The notes under the pieces were generated by a model, which did not search any database, was not told the DNA's origin, and was given only the letters and a program-made list of their open reading frames with translations. Source: Fabrea salina (lineage: Eukaryota > Ciliophora > Heterotrichea > Heterotrichida > Fabreidae). Taken from it: a stretch of DNA of 64,000 nt. A program made the translations under genes and the position numbers. Below, in pieces: positions 44,697-52,390 of the stretch (positions are counted from its first letter, which is position 1; each line of letters starts with the position of its first letter). The stretch covers positions 124,001 to 188,000 of the forward strand of contig JALIHJ010000042.1 in the NCBI GenBank assembly GCA_022984795.1, written 5' to 3'.

Positions 44697-45938
44697 ATGA
44701 AAGATTCGCGTTTTAAAACGGGTCAAGCAGTTGTTTTCAGTGTTACTTTCTTAAGCGTTGTGGCACGACGGGCTTCTTTAGAAGGCTGGTCAATGGTAAA
44801 GCCTAAGATTTCAAAAGACATGCATTTCGAGTCGACCTGGCTTGGAGTATTTGACACAGTCCAACTCTTCAGTTATGCTATTGGGACTTACATTAATGGC
44901 TCCCTGTGTGACTACTTTTCTAAAAGAGCAATAGTTTCAATTGGGCTTTTAGGAGGTAGTTTGAGCTTTTTGGCAATGGCATTACTGGGCTACCTTGGCA
45001 TTAACAATGGCTTCATTTTCAGTGTGCTGTGGGCTGTAGAGGGTTACTTTCTTTCTGCAGCTTGGCCAGGTAGTTTAGGAGTCATGGGCAACTGGTTCAG
45101 TTCCAAAGAGACCGGCAAAGTCATGGGTATTTGGAGTTCCAATGCTTCTGTTGGAAATATCTTTGGCGCGGCCTTAGCAACAGTGATGTTTGCTGGGTTT
45201 TACTCTAGTTGGGAAGCAGTGGTGGTAGCCCTCAGTGTGTTTTTGCTGCTGGTGGCTCTGTTGTTTTACTTTACGATTAGTGAAAAGCCCAAGCACAGAC
45301 TTGAAGAGCCCCTTTTAGAAGGGACTAGTCAGTGCATTGGGTTTTGGGAAGCATGGTTAATTCCAGGAGTGATTCCTTACACAGTGTCTTACACGTGCTT
45401 GAAACTTCTTAACTACGGAGTGCTGATGTGGCTTCCTTTCTACTTAGAAAAGAAGATTGGAATGAGCACAGGGAGTTTAGGAGTAGCAGTTGTTTTATAC
45501 GACGTAGGTGGAATGCTCGGGTCCGCTTTTTGCGGATGGGTGTCAGACATGAGGGGAGGAAGGGCACCTGCAATATCTTTGATGCTGTTGGTGTCGATTC
45601 CTTTGTTGTTTTTGTTCAAAGTAGGAGACGAAGACACAGCTTGGATGTTCTTCACTTTAGTGCCTTTGTTGGGCATTTTAGTGAACGGAGCTTGCAACAT
45701 AATGTCAGGAGCTGTAGCTACTGACTTAGCTAACGATGGAAACAAGGACCAAGACAAAACAGCTACTATCTCTGGAATCTTAGATGGAACTGGAAGTTTA
45801 GGTGCAGCTTTAGGACAGTTTTTGATAGGCTGGTTACAGAGTTTTTCTTGGAACTATGTTTTTTTGTTTTTGATTGGAGTGAATATTACTTCTTTGGTTC
45901 CTTTGGTTTTCATGATTTTTAGGAAGCTTTGCTCTTAG
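44697..45938 (+). CDS. SLC37-like major facilitator transporter, copy 2
   Basis: A 413-aa protein with 12 predicted transmembrane segments. It aligns along its length with the gene just upstream: VARRASLEGWSMVKP, LWAVEGYFLSAAWPGSLGVMG and GIWSSNASVGNIFGAAL. The match is strongest in the first half and in the loop after TM6. It lies 52 bp from its paralogue and 28 bp from the RING-RBR gene on the same strand. It is intronless. The family exchanges phosphorylated sugars or glycerol-3-phosphate for phosphate across a membrane; substrate and membrane (ER, plasma or organelle) are not visible from sequence. Confidence 0.92.
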   Translation: MKDSRFKTGQAVVFSVTFLSVVARRASLEGWSMVKPKISKDMHFESTWLGVFDTVQLFSYAIGTYINGSLCDYFSKRAIVSIGLLGGSLSFLAMALLGYLGINNGFIFSVLWAVEGYFLSAAWPGSLGVMGNWFSSKETGKVMGIWSSNASVGNIFGAALATVMFAGFYSSWEAVVVALSVFLLLVALLFYFTISEKPKHRLEEPLLEGTSQCIGFWEAWLIPGVIPYTVSYTCLKLLNYGVLMWLPFYLEKKIGMSTGSLGVAVVLYDVGGMLGSAFCGWVSDMRGGRAPAISLMLLVSIPLLFLFKVGDEDTAWMFFTLVPLLGILVNGACNIMSGAVATDLANDGNKDQDKTATISGILDGTGSLGAALGQFLIGWLQSFSWNYVFLFLIGVNITSLVPLVFMIFRKLCS

Positions 45939-45966
45939 AATTTAAGTTAATAAAATAGACAAAACT

Positions 45967-46893
45967 ATGGGCGGTTCTTGCTCTAGAAGGGAAAAAAATC
46001 CCCCTGAAAACTGTAATGTTAATGGATTAGACCAGTGTGAGATATGCAGAAGACTACTTAAATGTCTTGAAACAGAGTGCGGACACTGTATGTGTTTAGA
46101 TTGCTCAAGAAATCATTGCTTATCCCAAACAAACTGGACTTTAATAGGAAGTATCCGGTGTCCAGGCTGTGAAGGAATCTTAGGTGAAACCTTTTTATTT
46201 AAAGCTTTTAGTGAAAAAAAACTACACAGAATCAGAAATAAAATAGATAAGCCCAAAAAGATTCCTAGGTTTGACTGCAAAATCTGTTTGTGCAACTACC
46301 CTGTTGACCAAAGCATTACACTGACTTGCAACCACAGGTTCTGTGAAGCTTGCATCAAAAGCTACCTACAAGGCCAAATAATGTCTTCTAAAGTAGCTGA
46401 GTCTGAACTTATTTGTCCTATTGAAAACTGTCAACAAGAAGTTACTCCCCAAGAAGTCCAAGGCAACGTTGAACCCCAGATTTATGAAAGGTTCCTTGAA
46501 TTCCGACTCAGAGAGCTGCCTATGAAAGAGTGTCCTCACTGCAACTTTAAGTTCCAAGTAGAAAGAAATGCCCCAGAAATTAACTGCCTAAACTGCAAAA
46601 AAGACTTTTGTCCAGAGTGCAACCAAAGCCACAAAGGAATGAAATGCGAAGAGTTCAAAAAAGAAGAAGAACTAAAAGACCTGGACTACTCTAAGTGTCC
46701 TAATTGTCAAGAAGGTGTAGTTAAAGATTCAGGGTGCAACTTTTTAAGGTGTCCTTATCCAAGGTGCCGGACTTACTTTTGTTTGTTGTGTGGAGATAAG
46801 TTAGTCAGGTCAGATCACTACTCCCATTATAAGAAAACAGGACCTTTCGGAACTACTTGTAACACCCTAGATGAGGCTAAAAATAATAATTAA
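45967..46893 (+). CDS. RING-plus-RBR E3 ubiquitin ligase, MGGSCS N-terminus
   Basis: A 308-aa protein. MGGSCSRRE fits N-myristoylation with palmitoylation, so a membrane site is likely. A first RING (about 24-68; CEIC, CGHCMCLDC, CPGC) precedes a complete RBR: RING1 at about 102-150 (CKICLCNYPVDQSITLTC), IBR around 190-220 (CPHCNFKF, CLNCKKDFCPEC), and RING2 with the catalytic Cys in KDSGCNFLRC. RBR ligases pass ubiquitin through that Cys as a thioester. The extra N-terminal RING is unusual. The TAA stop at 46891-46893 overlaps the next gene's ATG as TAATG. Confidence 0.9.
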   Translation: MGGSCSRREKNPPENCNVNGLDQCEICRRLLKCLETECGHCMCLDCSRNHCLSQTNWTLIGSIRCPGCEGILGETFLFKAFSEKKLHRIRNKIDKPKKIPRFDCKICLCNYPVDQSITLTCNHRFCEACIKSYLQGQIMSSKVAESELICPIENCQQEVTPQEVQGNVEPQIYERFLEFRLRELPMKECPHCNFKFQVERNAPEINCLNCKKDFCPECNQSHKGMKCEEFKKEEELKDLDYSKCPNCQEGVVKDSGCNFLRCPYPRCRTYFCLLCGDKLVRSDHYSHYKKTGPFGTTCNTLDEAKNNN

Positions 46894-48530
46894 TGCAAAG
46901 TAACATGCTTAAAACTAAGAGCCTGGAGTTCAAAAACTCCATGGTAGCAGCTATTAGAAGTGTCAGAAAAAGCAGAAATAAATACCAACAAATTAACGAC
47001 TCTATGGGACCTGAAAAAACCACGAAAAGAATCAAATCTTGGCGAAACTCAGTTGATTCCCTGCACAAAGAGTTAACTTCCCACGCTAACCAACTCAGAG
47101 CTTTGCAGTACAGCCAGCAGTCAACCTCTTTTACAGGGTCAAAGTCCTTGTCTATTTTAGTCGAGTTCTGTGAAAAAGCATCTAACGAAATCCAGGACCT
47201 AATCAAAATGCTGAAGTCAGTGGCTTTTATTTCAAACTCGTGTGAGTTCCCAGACTGGGAATTGGTTGAGCAAAGCCTAAAACACCAAGTCAAAAAAGCA
47301 ATTAAAGCAGAAATTAACAACGAAAAAGAAACTATAGAGATCTTCCAAGAAATGCACCAGCTCAAAGAAAACTTGTTGTGCCAGATAATTAAAGGACTAC
47401 TACACAAAAAGGTAGTTCTGTGGATGGACTTAGGAATACTGGAAACAGGCTACACCAAAGGAGAGGTTTTAGAAGTGATGGAGTACATAAAGAACTACAA
47501 CAAAAAACACGGACACCTTCCTTCTAAAATTGAGTACCAGCACCCTTCTTCTCTGCCTGGGTTTCAGTCTTCCACCAACAAGCTCACAGGGTTCCTCAAA
47601 GCTTTTTACGACGAGTTCCACGCAATGGTCAGACTGATCGAAAACAACTTTGGACTAGCAACTGTAAGTTTTACTTAGAAGCAAAAAAAAAAGTCACCTA
47701 TGGCTGAAAGTTTAAGGGAAGAACTCGAAAAAGCCTACTTAGGAAACGAAAAACTCGAAAGAGAAGTCCAGAACCTCAGGTACATGGTGCGCAGCCCGGA
47801 CAAAAAAGAATCCATTCAACTCCAAAAAGAAGTCGAAGAACTCCGCAACAAAGCTCAACAAAACAGAAGGAAGTTCCAAAAAGTAACCATGGAAAAACTT
47901 TCCTTCGAAAACGAAAACGCCCAACTCAAACAAAAAATATCTGACTTAGAGTCCAGACTCAAAGAAATAAACGAATACTACTTACCCCGACTCCAAGAAA
48001 TGCAAGAACTCAACGAAGACCTAAGTCAAGAAGTTAAAAACATCCGACAAGACGCAGAACTACTTCCGTCAATGTTCCGAAACGAAGCTTTTAAAAAGAA
48101 AAAAATCTGTGACCAAAAAATAGAACTCGAACAAAAGTACAACGACACACTTAAACTCTTACAAGAAGAACGCGGAAAGTTCAACTCACTCCTCAACGAC
48201 AAGTCTCGCAAAGAAAAGATGGCTTTGCAAGCTGTAGCTGCTCGCAACTCTCTCAAAAAGGACTTAGAACAAGCTAACCAAGAAATCCAAAGACTCTCTG
48301 ACATCATTGCTAACTCAGAAAGCATCGAAGAAAAGGCCAAACAAACTGTTCAGCAGTACAAAGAAAAGTACCAAGAAATGCAAGAACACATCTACGTCCA
48401 AAATAACCGAATAAGTGAACTTGAACAGCAAAAGAAAGTACTTATCCAGCAACTCAAAGGAAAAGGAATCAGTTCTGAAGCCCACTACACCTTCAACCTT
48501 ATAAAAGGTGAAAAGCCTAACTCTGAGTAG
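46893..48530 (+). CDS. Helical/coiled-coil protein, 540 aa, one intron
   Basis: Two exons (46893-47663, 47679-48530). The 15-nt intron joins what would otherwise look like two genes: residue 257 is followed by KQKKKSPMAESLREELE in the same frame. The first half is helical and basic with no named domain; the second half (about 265-510) is coiled coil (REELEKAYLGNEKLEREVQ, KKDLEQANQEIQRLSD). The ATG overlaps the RBR stop by one base (TAATG). The family is not recognised. A second ATG at 46905 is possible as start, which would leave 9 bp to the upstream stop. Confidence 0.78.
47664..47678 (+). other. 15-nt spliceosomal intron joining two open frames
   Basis: GTAAGTTTTACTTAG, A at position 10, phase 0. 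Its TAG would otherwise be taken as a stop. The following exon stays in frame through KQKKKSP into the coiled-coil half. Confidence 0.92.
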
Positions 48531-48551
48531 TATACTAATTAGTGTTAATTG

Positions 48552-48863
48552 TTACAGATACGGGTAAGTGTGCAGGTACTCAACTCCTCCTTCAAACAAC
48601 CACTTGTCTTGCAAGAAGTCTTTGATCATTTCTTTAATTTCGCACTTAAGTTCGTTTTCTTTTTCGCGTTTTCTGTGTTTTTGACGTTCCATCTCAAATT
48701 CCTTCGAAAAGGAGTAGTCTATTTCTTCGAAAGTCCTTATTTTGGGAGGCGTCACTGAGCACTCTAGTTGCGACCTCCTGGGTGCTCTTGAGTACTCTGA
48801 AGAGTGGTAGCTTGGCGCTGTGCTCCTTGGAGGAGTGTTCATGATTTCGTCGAACCCCGACAT
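48552..48863 (-). CDS. Unknown small protein, 103 aa
   Basis: The frame runs MSGFDEIMNTPPRSTAP to TYPYL. The first ~45 residues are Ser/Pro/Arg-rich and disordered; the rest is helical and charged (KEFEMERQKHRKREKENEL, then MIKDFLQDKWLFEGG). It fits neatly between a convergent gene (22 bp) and the thiolase (14 bp, same strand), which supports it. No family is recognised. Confidence 0.68.
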   Translation of the reverse strand: MSGFDEIMNTPPRSTAPSYHSSEYSRAPRRSQLECSVTPPKIRTFEEIDYSFSKEFEMERQKHRKREKENELKCEIKEMIKDFLQDKWLFEGGVEYLHTYPYL

Positions 48864-48877
48864 TAATTATTATGGAA

Positions 48878-50059
48878 TTAAAAACTAACTAGCACTGCTG
48901 AACCTCCTCCGCCTCCGTTGCAGATACCAGCTACTCCGAGTTTCTTGTTTTCTTGGCGCAAAGCACTCAGCAAAGTAACTATTATCCTAGCTCCTGAACA
49001 CCCTAAAGGATGGCCTAGAGCTATAGCTCCTCCGTAGACATTCACCTTTTGAGGGTCCACTCCTAAAAGGTCTGTGTTTACTATTCCCACTACAGCAAAG
49101 GCTTCGTTTAACTCAAACAAGTCTACTTGGTTTATATTCACTTGTGTTTTTTCAAGGAGTTTTCTAACAGCTAAGTTAGGACTCGTGGTGAATTCAATGT
49201 TGTCTTGTTCAGCGTGAGCAAAGTTCTCTAATTTGCCCAGCACACTCCACCCCATCTCTTGGGCTTTGGAGCGTGTAGTCAAAACTAGCATTGCAGCTCC
49301 GTCGCTTAAAGGAGAAGCGTTTCCTGCAGTGACTCTTCCTCCTTGCTTCCTAAACACTGTGCGCATTTTGCTGAAGTTTTGGTTGATGGGTTTCAGTTGG
49401 TCTTTGGTTACAGAGTTTCCGTCTTGTTTGACAACAGGCACTATTTCGCTTTGGAACTTGCCAGTTTCCCAAGCAGAGTGTGCCTTTTCAATGGTTTTCT
49501 GAGAAAACTCGTCCATTTGTTGTTTGGTCACTCCGTACTTGTCAGCACACCTTTCAGCGCACTCTCCCATGTGAACGTTGTACTTAGCATCCCACAAACC
49601 GTCTTTAATCATTCCATCGGTAGGCTTGGCTTGGGACCCTTTGTACTGGTAAAGAGGCACTGCACTCATAACATCAACTCCGCCCACAGCTACTGTGTCG
49701 CAATTGCCTAGCAGAATGTCCATGTAGCCTGTGGTAACAGCTACCATGCCGCTGCTGCATACTTTGTTCATGTTTACACAAACTGTAGAAGGGGGCAGTC
49801 CAGCCTTAACAGCAACTTGTTTAGCAGGGGACTGCCCAAGGTTTGCAGAGTAAACGTTGCCTAGGTAAAGCATTTCAATAGCTTGAGGAGGCACTTTGTG
49901 CTTAGCCAAGGTTCCACTTAGGGTCTGGGCAGCCAAGTCTGTTGCATTCAGTTCAGAAAAGTTCCCTCTGAAGGCTCCTAAAGGCGACCTGCCTGCTGCT
50001 ACTATGACAACTTCCTTTGGAGCTTTGATATGTTTTTCCACCAAAGAAAGTCTTTCCAT
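48878..50059 (-). CDS. Acetyl-CoA acetyltransferase (thiolase)
   Basis: A 393-aa protein. The thiolase catalytic set is present: nucleophile Cys in NKVCSSGM, NEAFAVV, the His in GHPLGCSGAR, and the second Cys in GICNGGGGGSAV. The size fits cytosolic or mitochondrial acetoacetyl-CoA thiolase (ACAT), which makes acetoacetyl-CoA for the mevalonate pathway or cleaves it for ketone and isoleucine breakdown. I used ATG 50057-50059; the frame stays open for 30 codons upstream, but that would overlap the divergent TPR-like gene. No targeting peptide is clear, so a cytosolic form is favoured. Confidence 0.95.
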   Translation of the reverse strand: MERLSLVEKHIKAPKEVVIVAAGRSPLGAFRGNFSELNATDLAAQTLSGTLAKHKVPPQAIEMLYLGNVYSANLGQSPAKQVAVKAGLPPSTVCVNMNKVCSSGMVAVTTGYMDILLGNCDTVAVGGVDVMSAVPLYQYKGSQAKPTDGMIKDGLWDAKYNVHMGECAERCADKYGVTKQQMDEFSQKTIEKAHSAWETGKFQSEIVPVVKQDGNSVTKDQLKPINQNFSKMRTVFRKQGGRVTAGNASPLSDGAAMLVLTTRSKAQEMGWSVLGKLENFAHAEQDNIEFTTSPNLAVRKLLEKTQVNINQVDLFELNEAFAVVGIVNTDLLGVDPQKVNVYGGAIALGHPLGCSGARIIVTLLSALRQENKKLGVAGICNGGGGGSAVLVSF

Positions 50060-50103
50060 TATTACGCCAAATTGCAGTAACACCTTTGAAATAATTGACC
50101 AAA
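50060..50103. promoter_or_regulatory. 44-bp bidirectional spacer thiolase/TPR-like gene
   Basis: The divergent start codons of the thiolase and TPR-like genes are 44 bp apart. The spacer has no obvious motif beyond moderate A/T content (ATTATTACGCCAAATTGCAG, then TTGAAATAATTGAC). Confidence 0.45.
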
Positions 50104-51408
50104 ATGGAAAAGCAACAGTTTGAATCCGATGCAGAAAGCTACGACTCACGTTCTGAAGACCTAAGCAAGTCAGCTAGTTCGAAGGACTCAAACATGAAAA
50201 GCATCCTTAACTCGCTTGAGTCAAACGCAATCCAAAAAATCAACGAAAGCAATTTTGAAAAAGCAATTAAAATACTGAGAAAAACCGAAGACATGCTTGA
50301 GATAATGACTACAGAAGGAAGCTTAGTGGTTTCAGAAAAAGTACTAGCTGTACTCCATAACTTAGCTTCTTGTTACCAAAGCAACGGCTTGCTCGAGAAG
50401 TCCGCTGCTTACTTAGACGCTTGCTTATTTAACGTGAATTCTTTAAAAGCAATGAAAAACAACAAAGAAAGCATTGCTTACGAAATCAAAAAACTAAAGT
50501 ACATTGGCACTGTACAAATACAGATGTGTGCAGTTTTGTCCAGACTCGGCAAGCATAAAGAAGCTATCAAGCACGCACGTGGAGCTAATAAAACTATAAT
50601 GAACGTTGTGAAACTTCTGATTTCGGCTTCTAAAGCCCAAGAAAAAAAGGTAACTTCTTGCAGACGGAAGAACTACGAGTTGACTGAACAGCAGTTACGT
50701 TGCTACAACAACATTTCTCTTGTAAAGCCTACTTTGAAGTCTATAGAGAAGTACTTAACCACTGGAAGGATAAACGAACCCCAGCAAATCAGAACAGCTT
50801 TAGGGGTCAAGCACTACCCTGACTGGGTTAAAACTTACAGCATTGCAGACGTAATGATGATCAGACCTGTCACTGCTAGAGAACTCAGAACCTCCTCTAA
50901 ACTCTACAGAGAGTACACCAACGACTCCCTTGTGCACGTTGTGTGCTTACTTGCAGTTAGTTACTTCTGTATGGGAACTGAACTCAAGTACCTCCAAACC
51001 ACACAACCCTTCGACTTTAAGTCTGACAACGAAATCGAACAAACCCAATTTAAGTCCCAAGAACTCTTAACTGCTTTCGTGCCCCCTAACTGCCCTTTAC
51101 TGAACCACATCAATGAAAGCCACCAAAGCAGGTTCAAAGAAAACTTACAAGAAATAGTAAAAGCCACTTAGAAAGAAGAGGACGAAAAAGAGTCTAGTTT
51201 GAAGCTACTCAGATACGCCTTCAAAAAAACTCTGAAGCCCAAGCCACGCAGGTTCTCCCTAACCCCCATTCCTCACTCAGTCAAGAAACACTCCAGAAGG
51301 TCTAGCGATCACCAAAGATTTTCAGCTTACAGATGGCAAAACTCGCCTTCTCACATGAAGAGGAAGTTCCGCACTCGAAGCATAGATTACTCCATAATTA
51401 CAGACTAA
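50104..51408 (+). CDS. TPR-like helical repeat protein
   Basis: Two exons (50104-51156, 51172-51408) give 429 aa. The ATG is 50104; an upstream TTG is not needed. After a Ser-rich head, helical pairs like AIQKINESNFEKAIKILRKTED, VLHNLASCYQSNGLLEKSAAYL-type and RLGKHKEAIKHARGAN are TPR-like (about residues 38-180). The middle is not assigned. The last exon is basic and Arg/Ser/Lys-rich, probably disordered. Such small TPR proteins are common in ciliates, often with calmodulin-binding or cytoskeletal roles, but no function can be given here. Confidence 0.82.
51157..51171 (+). other. 15-nt spliceosomal intron (TPR-like gene)
   Basis: GTAAAAGCCACTTAG, A at position 10, phase 0. It removes an in-frame TAG and joins the basic C-terminal exon. 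Confidence 0.88.
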
Positions 51409-51425
51409 ATGTAACATAATTTTCA

Positions 51426-52388
51426 ATGCAAACAAAGCAAGAAATCCTGGACATACTCAAAAGACCTTGTTACTCACGACAAGGAAAAGCTTCAACGCAC
51501 GTTCCAGTGTGGTTAACTCACACTTCTAGGAAAAACAGCCCTATCCGGCACAAAACTCCTCGGAAAAAACAATCTGAAACCTCTATCAAGGCTCCTACAA
51601 AACAAGCTAACTCACCTTGTTTCCTCTCAGTAGGCAGAAAAACCAAGCTAGAAACTCCACTTTCTTACGCTGATTACGATCCCAAGTACGACTTTTTAAA
51701 AACCAAAACTATTTGCTTGACTTCTTTTTCTCAGACAAAACACTACCCCCGCCAACCAATCATCAAAACCCCAGACTGCATAGACCCCCTCCACCAAAAG
51801 TGCAAACGTACTGTTAAAACTGCCACTAGCTCGCCCAGAAAACCTTCTTCAAGACCCCAAACAGCCACTAAAAAATCCCAGGATCAAACTTTTGTCACCC
51901 AAAGCACAAAAGAACTTCCCTCAACAAGGTCCCAAAAGTCCATTGGGTTTTCTTTCGAAAGGAAACCAGGAAGACCAGAACTCTTTGAAAAAGAAGTAGT
52001 TGACGTGCTTTACGACTACAACTACACAGTCAACAAAAAAAAGCTTTCAGTAGGAGTACTTAACTTTGCCAAAACTTCATACCGCAAACCTTTTAGAACC
52101 AATCAAAGCAACATAGAAGTGAACTACGACAAAGCCATTACTGGGTTCCAAAGAACTATGCCAAGAACCAAAGTTCACAGTTTTTCTTACAAGCAAATTA
52201 AACCCCAGTGTTCCGAACCCCTTAATTCTCCTAAACCCAAAGCTAAGCCTCCTTCAATTTGCCTTTCAAACAAAAAACCCCAAAAACCCCAAAAATCCAA
52301 AAAACCCCAAGAAACCAGTCAAACCCTTCTTATAGGCAAAGAGCACATCCAAGTAATTAAAAAGAAGCTTTCAAGTAATTATATTTAA
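51426..52388 (+). CDS. Basic Pro/Ser/Lys-rich disordered protein
   Basis: A 320-aa protein that is strongly basic and mostly disordered, with many SPR, TPRK and KPQK runs. The only short hydrophobic blocks are FEKEVVDVLYDYNYTV near residue 180 and a few others. There is no signal peptide, membrane segment or known domain. Composition suggests a microtubule- or nucleic-acid-binding role, which is only a guess. It follows the TPR-like gene by 17 bp and ends 2 bp before the stop of the convergent gene at 52391. Confidence 0.75.
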   Translation: MQTKQEILDILKRPCYSRQGKASTHVPVWLTHTSRKNSPIRHKTPRKKQSETSIKAPTKQANSPCFLSVGRKTKLETPLSYADYDPKYDFLKTKTICLTSFSQTKHYPRQPIIKTPDCIDPLHQKCKRTVKTATSSPRKPSSRPQTATKKSQDQTFVTQSTKELPSTRSQKSIGFSFERKPGRPELFEKEVVDVLYDYNYTVNKKKLSVGVLNFAKTSYRKPFRTNQSNIEVNYDKAITGFQRTMPRTKVHSFSYKQIKPQCSEPLNSPKPKAKPPSICLSNKKPQKPQKSKKPQETSQTLLIGKEHIQVIKKKLSSNYI

Positions 52389-52390
52389 CA

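Noticed and set aside
47700-48530. Separate coiled-coil gene starting at ATG 47700
   Set aside because: A 15-nt intron at 47664-47678 joins it in frame to the upstream part.
50060-50149. Extended N-terminus for the thiolase
   Set aside because: Open upstream frame overlaps the divergent TPR-like gene and adds sequence unlike a thiolase. ATG 50059 fits the family length.
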